DNA of 64,000 nucleotides from Rana temporaria (GCF_905171775.1 NC_053491.1:403334838-403398837); one strand, 5' to 3'; counted from the first letter of the stretch, positions 52,593 through 63,440 are shown. The notes: a model not told the origin generated them from the sequence alone. Numbers and translations: made by a program.

Positions 52593-52853
52593 ATAGTGAT
52601 TTTCGAAAGATTTATTACCCCGAAAATTAATGATGTAAAATAGATGTTAATATTCATAAGAAATTCATGTTTGAACAAAAAGTCTTTTATATATCAATAG
52701 ACAGTAGTGACCAGAAATGATTGGGACAAGAATGAAACATGCTGGGGTCAGAATGATAGTCTTTTCTATTTATTAACATTCAATTTACAACAGTCATGAA
52801 CTGAAAATTGTGTGTGGTTGATGAAACAAAAAATGTGCCTTTTTTAAACGCAG
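52593..52853 (+). other. Putative intron of the MADF gene
   Basis: Runs from GTATAG at 52591 to TTTTTTAAACGCAG at 52853. AT-rich, no repeats. Confidence 0.35.
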
Positions 52854-53195
52854 GAAGAGCTCAGCCAGGATGAAGGTCTGGAAAATGGCAGGCAGGAGGA
52901 GGTAGGGGGCAGTGGCAGCCAGGAGGAGGCCAGGCCCAGTGGTAGCCAATAGGTGGCTGGGACCAGTGGCAGCTGGGAGGTGGCCGGTACCAGTGGCAGC
53001 ACCCAATCCCAGGTGCTCACCTCTACCTTCAAACAAAAAGGCCCAAGAGGGGTAGGAACCTGGATAAGGCAGCACTGGCCCTCATTCAGGATGCACATGC
53101 AAAACTCAGAGACCCCCCACCGCTCAAGAGGGCTATGCTTGTCTAGTTGCTGCCAAAATGCAGGAAATGGACACCAAATACTGACCTTTATAAGT
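52854..53195 (+). pseudogene. Downstream exon remnant of the Harbinger MADF protein
   Basis: After the acceptor the frame begins EELSQDEGLENGRQEE, then shows a GTSGS-type repeat (VAGTSGSWEVAGTSGS) broken by a TAG at about 52949. It slides between frames through KAALALIQDAHAKLRD and PPPPLKRAMLV. That last part is basic and helical, like the C-terminus of Harbinger partner proteins. Frameshifts and stops show decay. Confidence 0.55.
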
Positions 53196-53344
53196 TCGCC
53201 CATCCTCCACCTCCTTCTCCTCCACCTCCTTCTCCTCCTTCTGCCACAAGTCCACCTCCAGAGCCACAGCCTCCAAGGAAGCATGCAGTGAAGGCTGCAG
53301 GGAAGGCTGCAAGAAAGGGTGCAGGGAAGGCTGCAAGGAAGACA
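53196..53344. repeat. Low-complexity CT/GCA tract
   Basis: CCACCTCCTTCTCCT repeats followed by AAGGCTGCAGGGAAGGCTGC repeats. Translates as proline-rich or lysine/alanine-rich; might be the tail of the adjacent gene but is not diagnostic. Confidence 0.5.
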
Positions 53345-53610
53345 AGAAATTGATGGCCTGGGTTCAGTTTGGTCTGACAGAAGACGCAGGCTGTTGTAGT
53401 ACCACAGACTGGGGACAAATAAGTCATCTTCTGCTGTTCCTGATCTCTCGGAGTCCAGGACCAGTTTGTGCTCCCTATTGTATGTACTTCTCAAGCTTTC
53501 AATTTTCTTTTTCAAATACTTGATGTCTGCCCTGGGGTCCAAAGGCTTCACAAATTGCAGCAGTTTCTCCAGCGTTCCCGTCCTCTTTATTTTGTTATGA
53601 GCCAGAATAA
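53345..53610 (-). pseudogene. Second MADF-domain remnant, opposite strand
   Basis: The minus strand reads RTGTLEKLLQFVKP, then DIKYLKKKIESLRSTYNREH, KLVLDSERSGTAEDD and LFVPSLWYYNSLRLL: the same domain as the plus-strand MADF exon, including the LEKLLQFVK core, but clearly diverged. So two related Harbinger partner genes lie tail to tail. The N-terminal part is missing; no start or acceptor could be fixed. Confidence 0.7.
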
Positions 53611-54079
53611 ATGGAATTTATTTTTACAGTAAATACTTGCCTATGTGTTTTGATTAAAAAAAGGACAGTTTGTTTGTGAGTAGGAAGGTACATTTCAAAA
53701 ATACAATGTCAAATTAACAAGGGACACCAACCAAACTCCTTGAGGTTAAAAAATACAAGATAATAATGTTGCTGTGGTAACTTGACACACCAAAATAACA
53801 AATGGAATATATATATATATGGAGATCACTAGAAAATATTTTTAAAATAATCCCAAAAACAGGAGATCTTGATAAAAAAAAAGACAATAAAAAATAATTC
53901 TAAACATTATTATGGAGATCTGGTTTTAAAAACCAAAAAGAATATTCATGAGATCACGGGATATAATAAAGAAATACGTTTGTCAGAACGTGAATATCAG
54001 CAGCAAAACAACTTAATTATTTTAGCATTATAAAGAAGAAAAGAATATGCTGCATTAAACAATGCAATAATTTGCAGCG
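53611..54079. other. AT-rich low-copy stretch
   Basis: No gene. A short (TA)n at 53810-53820 and fragments of AGATC-centred inverted repeats. Confidence 0.3.
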
Positions 54080-54358
54080 TGACAAATATGCTATCTCCAT
54101 TACGAACGATAGTTTTACCAGAACGATCGCTCCCGTCTCATACTTTATTCTGAGCATGCACTTTTTTTTGCGTTTTTTTTGCATACAGATGAACGGTTTT
54201 CCCACTAGGACGGGAAAAGGGAGATCCTGCTCTCTTTTTTTCCTGGCAGTTTTCCTGTGGGAAAAAGTCCAATGGAGCACACACACGGTCGGGATTCCCG
54301 GCGAAAATCTCTCATCTGAGTTTTTCCAATGGGAAAACCAGTTGTGTGTCCGGGGCAT
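54080..54358. mobile_element. Partial Harbinger-like miniature element
   Basis: The right end GTGTCCGGGGCATAA resembles the CGTACACACG family (compare 62367-62637). Inside, AACGGTTTTCCCACTAGG and GGAAAAACTC-type inverted blocks. The left end is eroded. Confidence 0.4.
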
Positions 54359-54954
54359 AAGGGATGCTTTTAGCTGTGTTTGTACAGTTTTACTGAAGTA
54401 GTAATTCTTAAGTTGACTTTTAATTGTTCTAGAGTCTTACAGAAACTATTTTATGTAACCATGTTACTCTGATTGAATAAAACAACATTGCTGTGAAGAA
54501 TCCACGTCTGTACAGCTTTTATACGTTTCATTATTGTGCAGGGTATTCATGTTTTTTTGCCATCTTGATCCTGCTTTGTATTATTTCTTCTAACTATGTA
54601 CCTGTTTAGTAAAATGCAATTTACAGTCTAACGCACTGTTAATACAGTGCTAAGCATTCCAATCTGGGATTTTTGCAATTGGCCCAGTTAGTTATGAGTT
54701 CTGTTTAATGAGAACTGGTTTTTAGGATTAATTAACTTTATACACGTTTAATAAAATTATTGTTTTGAATGCACCGTGTCGATTGTACAAAGTGTATGGT
54801 ATTAGTTCATTAGGGATAAGATTGACCTGAGATTTTCCTTCTGTCAGTGGTCGTTAAGGACACCAGACACCACAAGTCCTTAACAACCAGTGATGCTACC
54901 AGCCCTATTTACTTACATGGCCAGCAATTCTGCCCATGTAAGCAAATTGCAGGA
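54359..54954. other. Low-copy stretch
   Basis: AT-rich. 54480-54790 has conserved-looking texture; nothing coding was found. Confidence 0.3.
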
Positions 54955-55275
54955 ATACAAAAGTGGGGGGTTTCCCCTATAATTCATTTCAGGCCTTTTG
55001 GGCCAAATATATGCAAATATAAAAAATATAAAAAATTCACACCAGATCCTTATCCGAGTATGCAAGGAAAGAGGAGGGGGTGTGCATACCCCCCTAATTA
55101 TCCATACCAGGCAACATTTGACCAATATGGGGGAGCACCTTGTCCCCATGTTGAGGAGAGCAAGGGCCTTTTCCCTACAACCCCGGCTTGGTGGTTGTGG
55201 GGTCTGTGGATGGGGAATTAACAGAATCGGAAAATCTCCTTTACATAGTACCTCTACTCATTCACAAAAAAGTCC
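54955..55275. repeat. Foldback family fragment (one arm)
   Basis: CACACCAGATCCTTATCCGAG, TTGTCCCCATGTTGAGGAG and GGTGGTTGTGGGGTCTGTGG follow the arm order of FB copies. Cut at both ends. Confidence 0.6.
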
Positions 55276-55279
55276 TTAA

Positions 55280-56028
55280 CCACTTCTTGATGGGCTCCAG
55301 TACATATACGGTGGCAGGATGGCTCTCCTGCGTATATGTAAGGCTTCTCCTCTAAGAGCCATATCAGGTGTGCACACCCGATGCATGGTGGGGGACCCGA
55401 TGCACGTGACCGGTGGGCGTTTGCGGCCATGAGAGCCAGAGCAGGGATTTGTGTGTGTAAACACACAAATTCCTGTTCTGACATGGGAGGGGAAACAGAT
55501 TGTCTGTTCCTACTAAATAGGAAAAACGACCTGACTCCTCCTCTAGTTAGTCCCATCCCCTCACAGTTAGATACACACCTAGGGAACACACTAAACCCCT
55601 TGAGCACCCTCTAGTGTTAACCCCTTTCCTGCCAGTAACATTTGCACAGTAATCAGTGCTTCTGTATAGTACTGATCGCTGTATAATTGTCAATGGACCC
55701 AAAAATTTGTCAAAAGTGTCCAATCTGTCCGCCGCAATGTTGCAATCCTGGTAAAAATTGCAGATCACCGCTATTACTAGTAAAAAAATAATGCCATAAA
55801 AATGCCATAAATCTATCCCATTTTTTCATTTATAGCGCAAAAAAAAAAAATGCAGAGATGAGCAAATACCACCAAAAATAAATCTCTATTTGTAGGAAAA
55901 AAACAAAGTCAATTGTGTTTGTTTACCACATCGCACGACCACACAATTGTCAGTTAAAGCAATGCTGTGCCATAACGCAAAAAATGGCCTGCTCATTAAG
56001 GGGGCAAATCCTTCTGGGGCTGAAGTGG
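55280..56028 (-). mobile_element. Complete TTAA-flanked family A element, reverse
   Basis: TTAA at 55276-55279 and 56029-56032; ends CCACTTCTTGATGGG and GGGGCTGAAGTGG. All family blocks are in reverse order, with deletions leaving 749 bp. Confidence 0.8.
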
Positions 56029-56032
56029 TTAA

Positions 56033-56106
56033 CCACTTACAGACTGCACGCCGCAGGTTTACGTCACTATTGAAGAGGAATACCATCGTTATGGCAGCAG
56101 CTAGAA
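56033..56106 (+). repeat. TTAA-class 5' end fragment sharing TTAA
   Basis: CCACTTACAGACTGCACGCC starts right after TTAA 56029-56032 and stops where Tc1-derived DNA begins. Confidence 0.5.
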
Positions 56107-56400
56107 ACACATTTTTGAGGTCAGGTTAGATGAGAAGGCCTGACTCGCAGTCTCCGCTCTAAATCATCCCAAAGGTGTTCTATCCAGTTGAGATCAGAAC
56201 TCTGTGCAGGCCAGTCAAGTTCCTTCACCTCAAATGCGCTCATCCACACTATATTGCCAAAAGTATTGGGCCAACACTCCAAATCATTTTGTGGAGGGGG
56301 AATTATGGTGTGGGGTTGTTTTCCAGGGGTCGTGCTTGTGGAAAAATGGTCAAACATTCCCATAGACCCACTCCTAAACCTTGTGGCTATATACTGTATA
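56107..56400. pseudogene. Scrambled Tc1 transposon fragment
   Basis: On the minus strand WPAQSSDLNWIEHLWDDLE matches the Tc1 block with the catalytic glutamate region. On the plus strand GGGIMVWGCFPGVVL matches the block after the first aspartate. A terminal-type ATATTGCCAAAAGTATTGGG lies between them at about 56251. The order is not that of an intact element. Related to 26391-28533. Confidence 0.65.
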
Positions 56401-56639
56401 TAGTCACAAGCACAGTATATAAAGCACTATACATTACATTTTAATGACCAACAGTGTTGACAGATTATTGGATCCATGATCCGATGAACTGGAGCTTTGG
56501 TAGGGGTGCTGTTCAGCAAGGAGAAGCTGTGTGTAGAGTTGGATTGGGGAGGACATACATCAGCTGTTTTATTCAAGTTTAAGTCATGTCCAAGATCACG
56601 TTATATCCCCCTCCCCTAACTTCTGGAATCCTTAAGAGC
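56401..56639. other. Unassigned short stretch
   Basis: Nothing recognised. Confidence 0.3.
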
Positions 56640-57075
56640 TGCCGCGTACACACCATCACTTTATGTGATGAAAAAAAACGACGTTTTTAAAAACGTCACT
56701 TTAAATGACGTGTGTGGGGGAAAACGTTGTTTTATGTCTTCTGAAAAACGACAAAAAAATTTTGAAGCAGGCTTCAATTTTATGTGTCGTTTTTCAAAAC
56801 GTCATTTTTTACTTCACAGAAATTGACCGTGTGTAGCAAAAAACGTCGTTTAAAATTACGTTTTTACACCCGCGCATGCCCAGAAGCTAGTTATGAAGCG
56901 AGCTTCAATGGAAAAACGTGGTGAACGTAACCTCGCTTTGCTAGAACATTGTGCGAAAAACAATGGTGTGTAGGCAACTTCGTCTTTGAAAATTGAAGTT
57001 TCAAAAACGTTGTTTTTTACTTCACAGAAAATGTCGTTTTTTTTCATCACATAAAGTGATGGTGTGTATGCGGCA
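56640..57075. mobile_element. Second GCCGCGTACACACC miniature element
   Basis: GCCGCGTACACACCATCAC at 56641 and GTGATGGTGTGTATGCGGC near 57074. The interior matches 51684-52118 in reverse order of arms. No duplication left. Confidence 0.75.
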
Positions 57076-58654
57076 AAAGCCTGTTAATGTCTTAAGAAAA
57101 CATGTCTGTTCAAGTCCATGCAGTATCCAGTAAATGTAAAATGTGTAGGAGACATTTCACACCAAGTGTATTCCTGGAGAGTAATAGTTTATAGCTTGTT
57201 GCATGGTGTCAATCAGAAACTTCTTGAATAGCATCAATAAAATGAGTCAGGATATTTCAAATCAGGTGGGACTTGAAGTGCTGAGCTAGCTTTGCCCAGG
57301 GTCACAGCAGCACTACTTTAATAAGTACGTCATCCCAGCACACTGAACAGAAGAGGCAGCAGAGGCGATTTTAAGTGGAAGGAAATAAATGAGTCGCAGC
57401 CTATGCTTGGGAGAATTCTGGAAACAAATATAAAGCATCTGTCTCTAGTTCATAAGAATAAAAAATTCTCACCAGCCAAAAATAATTTATATTTAAACAT
57501 TTGTCTCTAACTGTTAGACTGTGCAGTCTTATAGTTAAGTAGCATCCTATGCAGATATAAAAATTCGGAAAACTATTAGCTCAAGTATGTATTAATTAAA
57601 AAGATAAAAATCCTTAAATGTCATTTTATATGCAACTATTAAAACCCCCCAAATTTGTATTGATATCAGCCTCTTTTAATCCCTTGTACATCAGCATTGT
57701 GAAATACTGGGTGATGCTCTGTGTTGCCATGGTTATTTTAGTGATTTTTAATAGCATACATATATGAAATACATGATTTTAGATATCATCTAGATTTCAG
57801 AAGATGAGCTTCCTCTATTGGAAGGCTAATTAACTTGTAACATGTAAACCCAAATTATTATTTTTTTAATTAAGGCTTGCACCTTGTACAGTATAGGATT
57901 TCATGTCATCTATGCCCAGTCTTGCCACAAAGAGTTACTCAAGCTCTAAGCAGTCATCTTATCTTTTTTCAGTGAGATAAAAACTGATACACAGAGATAT
58001 AGCAGTCAATTTACAGGTGATTTACATATCTCATGCACAAGCCTGCGAGAGGCATTCTGTGTACTTCAGATCCCCCTCCTCCTTTCTTCTTTAGCTCTCC
58101 CAGGATTGGCTGCTCCACACCTCAGCATGATTGGGCATGCTGAAGTCATGTGGTGACTTTTCTGGGTTTTGACTGGATGTTGGTGATCATAGCAGAAGTT
58201 CAATGTAAGAAATACACAGGAGAAAATGCATGTTGACAAGGGGAGTGTAGAGGTGGGTGGGGAGTCTACTGACATCACAACTCCACCCACCGAGCTCCAG
58301 ATAACAGACCCACCCACAGAATCTGCTGTTTTTTGGGTCTCATACCAGGCAGATGGGAGACATTTGACAGGTAAGGATACATTCAGGAGGCATGTATATC
58401 CTTATAGATAACTACTATGGCAGTGCTGTTGACAGGAATTGGGTGGATACAAAAAATTAGATAACACAGTCATGTGCTGAACACAAAGATACTGGGGGAG
58501 TATCTAGAGAAAAAAAATTTTTTTCTGAATACTGGAAAAGATCAGAGTAGAATGAAGAGGCTCCATAAGAAGTAGCTCTGAATAGAAAAAAAGGTCTGTG
58601 TCAAAGGGGACCTCACAAGACCAAAGAAGGAACTTCACCAGAGGATGACACTAA
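57076..58654. other. Low-copy interval, possible conserved noncoding segment
   Basis: No gene. 57480-57900 is AT-rich, repeat-free and non-tandem, which makes it the best candidate in the window for vertebrate conserved noncoding DNA; this is by appearance only. Minus frame 58066-58317 has no motif. Confidence 0.35.
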
Positions 58655-58734
58655 GGGGTTGATCTACTAAAGGCAAATAAACTGTGCACTGTGCATTTGC
58701 ACTCTGCAAGATCAGTTGTTCCAGAGCTTATTAA
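58655..58734. mobile_element. Miniature element, left half (continues at 59981-60095)
   Basis: GGGGTTGATCTACTAAAGGC begins it. The matching right end TTGCTTTTAGTAAATCAACG lies near 60075-60093. The halves are separated by the family A insertion exactly at TTAA. CAGAGCTTATTAA plus ATGAGCAG restores a continuous element. Confidence 0.8.
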
Positions 58735-59976
58735 CCACTTAAGACCCGGACCAATATGCAGGTAAAGGACCAGACCCCTTTTTGCGATTCGGCACTGCGT
58801 CGATTTAACTGACAATTGCGCGGTCGTGCAAACTGGCTCCCAAACAAATTTGGCGTCCTTTTTTCCCACAAATAGAGCTTTATTTTGGTGGTATTTGATC
58901 ACCTCTGCATTTTTTATTTTTTGCACTATAAACAAAAATAGAGTGGCAATTATGAAAAAAATGCAATATTTTTTACCTTTTGCTATGATAAATATCCCCC
59001 AAAAATATATAAAAAAACTTTTTTTTCCTTAGTTTAGGCCGATACGTATTCTTCTACCTATTTTTGGTAAAAAAAATCGAAATAAGCATTTATCGATTGG
59101 TTTGCGCCAAATTTATTTTTTCATATTTTATATTTTTTATTTTGTCAAAAGGAGAAACATACAAAACAGAATACATATTCCATAGAAGAAAAAAAAAAGA
59201 ACAACACAAAATAGAAATCCACAGCCAAATACTACAAATGTACAGATATAACACATACCTTACTCTATACATCTATACAATTCGGTCTGACACTTAATTT
59301 ATACTTTATGTATCCCTCTCTCCCTTTTACTTTATCCTCTTCAACCTAACCCCCCCCCCAAAAAAAAAAAAAAAAATTATAGCGTCTACAAAATAGGGGA
59401 CAGTTTTATTGCATTTGTATTAATTATTATTTTTTTTTACCACTAATGGCGGTGATCAGCGATTTTTTTCATGACTGCGACATTATGGCGGACACATCGG
59501 ACAATTTTGACACATTTTTGTGACCATTGTCATTTTCACAGCAAAAAATGCTATAAAAATGCATTGTTTACTGTAAAAATGACAATTGCAGTTTGGGAGT
59601 TAACCACTAGGGGGCGCTGAAGGGGTTAAGTGTGACCTCACGTGTGTTTCTAACTGTAGGGGGGCGGGGATGGACGTGTGACGTCATTGATCGCCTTTCC
59701 CTATATTAGGGAACAGATGATCAATGACAGTGTCACTGTGAAGAACGGGGAAGGTGTGTTTACACTCCTGTGACCGATCACGGGACTCCGACGGCGATCG
59801 GGTCCACGGGTCCCTAGCCGTGGTCACGGAGCTTCGGTAAAAAGGTCGCGGGCGTGTGCCTGTGGTGCGCACGCGCGACCCACGGCTGGGCACTTAAAGA
59901 GGACTTACAGGTACATGCTTGTGCCCAGCCGTGCCATTCTGCCGACGTATATCGGCGTTAGGCGGTCCTTAAGTGG
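58735..59976 (+). mobile_element. Complete TTAA-flanked family A element with nested insert
   Basis: TTAA at 58731-58734 and 59977-59980; ends CCACTTAAGACCCGG and CGGTCCTTAAGTGG. All blocks are in order. The GTTTGCGC...TTATAGCGTC junction is interrupted by 59109-59375. Confidence 0.85.
59109..59375. mobile_element. Retro-insert with A-tail inside family A
   Basis: The family A sequence jumps from GGTTTGCGCC to ATTATAGCGTCTAC around a 267 bp segment ending CCCCCCCCC plus about 19 As. It starts with T/A-rich DNA containing, on the minus strand, CAAAATAAAAAAT. It could be a LINE tail in either orientation; no duplication is clear. Confidence 0.45.
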
Positions 59977-59980
59977 TTAA

Positions 59981-60095
59981 ATGAGCAGAATCTCTGCTGA
60001 CATTCATCATCCGATCAAGTGAAAGGAAAAATGCTGTTTTTTTTATTACTTTACTTTGCAAAGTGCATAGGGGATTTGCTTTTAGTAAATCAACG
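59981..60095. mobile_element. Miniature element, right half
   Basis: Second half of 58655-58734, see there. ATGAGCAGAATCTCTGC and GCAAAGTGCATAGGGG lie inside. Confidence 0.75.
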
Positions 60096-60225
60096 CCTAA
60101 TTCTACTCCACAAGAGCATTATTTTTCCTGCAATTGCTTGAGTCCTGTTTCTTATGGAAATCGCAAACTATAACCCAAGATAAGTAACAGTGCTCATTTT
60201 CTAGTATAGATTAGACATGTGCAAT

Positions 60226-61510
60226 TTGTTTCAGTCCGAATGTAAATGCATTGAGTTTTTGGTTATTTGGAAATTCTGATGATTCTCCAAATGAAATAGT
60301 AATGAATTTTGTTGAAATTTGTTGAAATTCACGTTGTTATTCATTTTCTAACAAATTACAATTTGGTGACCGATTCAAATTCTGTTTGAAGAATAGCTGA
60401 TTGTTAAGTAGCAGATTGGGAAGCAGGCCACCGCATCCTTAACAATCGATGACTCATCAACTGTCAACGGGCTTCCCCGCTGATAGCTGAAATGTAAAAT
60501 AATGCTGGCAGTCTGGCAGGCCAGGAAAGGGAGGAGCTCCCAGATCCCACACCCCCCATGTCAATGAGTATGGCCTACCCATTCATCAAAAAAGTGTAAA
60601 AAGAGAATAAAGACAGTACACAAGATTTTAAAAAATGATTAAAAAAAAGAAAGATTAGCCTCGTAGTATATTCATCATCAATCACGACATTTGCCGCACT
60701 ATCTGACCCAAAAACAAAAAACAAAAACCTCCTGCCCCATCGAAGGCTCCCCACTGACTGCCTGCTCCGCCATCTGACATTTCTTAAATATCTGAGGCCT
60801 CGTACACACGACCGAACATGTCCGCTGAAACTGGTCCGCGGACCAGTTTCCGTGGACATGTCTGACCGTGTGTAGGGCCTAGCGGACAGTTTTCCGGCCA
60901 AACGGACAGGTTTCCAGCGGACAAAAGTTTCTTAGCATGCTAAGAAACTTGTCCGCTGGAAAGCTGTCCGTCGAACATGTCCGATGGTTAGTATGACTCA
61001 TCGAAAATGTCCGCTGGTTATGACGTATAACCAGCGGCCCGAAATCCCGCACATGCGTCGAATTGATTCGTCGCATGCGTGGAAGCATTGAACTTCCGTG
61101 TCAGAGAACGTCGGTGTCTTCTACGTCACCGCGTTCTCTGTCCGCTGGGATTTTGGTCTGATGGTGTGTACACACATCAGACCAAAACCTCCCAGCAGAC
61201 ATGTCCGATGAAAACGGTCCGTGTGTACAAGGCCTAAGAGATAGAATCACTTGATAACATCAGAAGGTGACGCCGCCCCCTTGTAATTTTGCCGACCAGG
61301 GCATGCGGTTGTTGACAATGCTGTGTCTGGCTTCCCGGCCCAGTTCTTAACCACCAGCTATTCTTCACACAAAATTCAAATCAGTTGACAGTTTTTTGAT
61401 GGATTCGAATTTGAATCCTTCCGAAAATGTGGAATTTGTTAAAAAAAATGTATAGACAGAATAAAATGAAACAAAACTAAATAAATTCCGAAACCAATAA
61501 ACGCAAAGGA
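60226..61510. mobile_element. Old foldback-like element split by a Harbinger-like insert
   Basis: The left part (60226-60790) begins ATTAGACATGTGCAATTTG and contains AGAATAGCTG, CATTCATCAAAAAAGTG and AATAAAGACAGTAC. The right part (61240-61510) has inverted counterparts (CCAGCTATTCTTC, GATTCGAATTTGAATCC). The 60795-61235 element lies between. Degraded relative of the FB family. Confidence 0.5.
60795..61235. mobile_element. Harbinger-like miniature element, GGCCTCGTACACACG ends
   Basis: AGGCCTCGTACACACGACCG and the reverse complement of CGGTCCGTGTGTACAAGGCCT. The inside is ACATGTCCGCTGG-type hairpins and a strong TTTCTTAGCATGCTAAGAAA palindrome. 441 bp; duplication imperfect. Confidence 0.75.
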
Positions 61511-61761
61511 ATTAGTACTGTACTGCTTCCTTTCAAGACACAAATTGTGTACAATTGTGTTGCTAGCTGTGATTGGTCACAGTGATCATATGGAATAGAC
61601 TGGCCCATCTGTGCAATGTGATCAGCTGTGGCCAATAAAAACAAAACAAACTGAATGAACTAATTTCATTCAGTACAATGATTGCATATACCAATGAAAT
61701 TCCAAAGATAATGTGTTAAAAAAATTTGTAAAGAAATAAAAAATTAAGAGTTTTTTTTTTT
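61511..61761. other. Unassigned AT-rich stretch
   Basis: Contains GTGATTGGTCACAGTGATCA, reminiscent of dispersed frog repeats. No gene. Confidence 0.3.
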
Positions 61762-61836
61762 CATATTGTCACCAGTCAGTGTCCCTGATCACCGCCACAC
61801 CTGTTATATGCTGTACTTCACTGGTGACAATATATA
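61762..61836. repeat. Small inverted-repeat element
   Basis: ATATTGTCACCAGT and ACTGGTGACAATAT are perfect 14 bp inverted repeats enclosing about 45 bp, followed by (TA)n. Confidence 0.6.
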
Positions 61837-62366
61837 TATATATATTTTTTTTAATTATGACAAAAAATGAAAAACTTAAAAAAACTTGCCATGCCTTTTA
61901 CTCAATACTTTGGACTGCCTACATTCCAAAAAGGGGTCACTTGTACTGTCACGGTACTGTTCTGACATTTTTAGTCTGTCAGTACATCAGGAATGATACA
62001 TTTTCAGATATCTACCACAGTTTATGGACTGTATAACTTTCCTACAGACTAAAACATATACACTGATTTACAGTAGGTTATTTTCACAATAGAAATTTAG
62101 CAGAATACATATTCGCCTACATTAAGGAAGAAAGACTTTTTTTTTTAAATGTAATAACAGAAACAAAGAAAAACTATTTTTTTTCAAAATGTTTAGTATT
62201 TTTTCATTTATTTAGCAAAAAATATAAAAAACGGTGTTGATTAAATACCACCAAAAGTAAGCTCTATTTGTTTGAACAAAATTATAAAAATGTTCTTTGG
62301 TTACGGTGTTGCACACTTGTCATTCAAAGTACAACAGCGTTGAAAGCTGAAAATTGGCCTGAATAA
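61837..62366. repeat. Decayed family A/E-like fragment and low-copy DNA
   Basis: TACCACCAAAAGTAAGCTC, CATTCAAAGTACAACAGCG and TTGAAAGCTGAAAATTGGC are remnants of the family E 3' end (compare 8090-8165). The rest is AT-rich. Confidence 0.45.
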
Positions 62367-62637
62367 GGCCCCGTACACACGGCCGAGGAACTCGACGTGC
62401 CAAACACATCGAGTTCCTCGGCCAGTTCAGTCCTGGAGCCGCAGAGGACCTCGGCGGGCCGAGTTCTCCCATAGAACAACGAGGAAATAGAGAACATGTT
62501 CTCTATTTCCTCGCCGAGGTCCTCGTCGGCTTCCTCGGCCGAAAGTGTACACACGGCCGGGTTTCTCGGCAGAATTCAGCCAGAAACTCGGTCGGAAACT
62601 GAATTCTGCCGAGGAAACTGGTCGTGTGTACGGGGCC
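62367..62637. mobile_element. Harbinger-like miniature element, GGCCCCGTACACACGGCC ends, TAA duplication
   Basis: TAA at 62364-62366 and 62638-62640 flank GGCCCCGTACACACGGCCG and CTGGTCGTGTGTACGGGGCC. The inside has AGAACATGTTCT and CCTCGGC hairpins. 271 bp, inserted in a family E-type fragment whose TTGGCCTGAA continues as AAATGGGGTAAAAG. Confidence 0.85.
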
Positions 62638-63024
62638 TAAGAAATGGGGTAAAAGTTCCGGTATTAAAGTGATTAACACATGTACTGTACTGTATATTTT
62701 ACAAAACACTTTGACCCTCTACATAACTAATTCTTTTAAATTTTATAACAATTCAAAAAAGCTTTTATATTGAGATCCAACTTAAATTAAATATATTATA
62801 GTGTATTTAAACCCTAACAATGTTATTTTTTTTCTGATTTGCTCCATATAGGTCTTTTTAACCAGCTCAGCTCCCATACATGTACACCCTGTGGGGATCA
62901 GAGAATTTTTTTATAATTTCACTCTAGCCCTGGCTCTGTTATCACTGGAGGAGGGCTCAGTGTGGGGAAACATGCCAATTTATGGCAACAATTCATCCTC
63001 CATGCAATGGACCTTATACTTTAA
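62638..63024. other. Unassigned stretch
   Basis: AT-rich low-copy DNA. Frame 62891-63139 has no motif. Confidence 0.3.
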
Positions 63025-63440
63025 AGGGTTAGTTCATGTTTTCAGAGAAAAAATAAAAGGTGAACTGATACCCTACATCCTTCTCTTCCATTGGTACCCT
63101 CAGTTATTACCTCCATGGATAATGAGTTGTCAGTGCTGACGTAGCCAGTGTAGTGGTCTTGGAGTTAAAATCCCCCCTCTTCTTCCCTTTCTTTCTGTAA
63201 AGGTTTCAGAATGGATCAGAGTGATTCTGATTGGTCATTTCAGGCACATTACCACTTTGACCAATCAGAATCACTCGTATCTATCCAGGAAGCCCTACAG
63301 AAAGAATGAGAAGAAGAGCTAGGATTTCAATCCCTGGACCGCTACCCCCAGCTGTGTGGGTACTGACTGCCCAATACCCATGGAGGCAAATACTGCAGGG
63401 ACCAAAGGGGTGGAGGGTGTGTAGGTCTTTAGTTCACCTT
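63025..63440. mobile_element. TTAA-flanked palindromic element
   Basis: TTAA at 63021-63024 and 63441-63444. The halves fold on TGATTCTGATTGGTC / GACCAATCAGAATCA around 63240, with CTACAGAAAGAATGAGAAG against CTTCCCTTTCTTTCTGTA. 416 bp, noncoding. Confidence 0.65.

Noticed and set aside
52794..53075. Minus-strand frames across 52794-53345
   Set aside because: Antisense of the decayed MADF downstream exon and of the CT-rich tract; only the part upstream at 53345-53610 has a recognisable domain.
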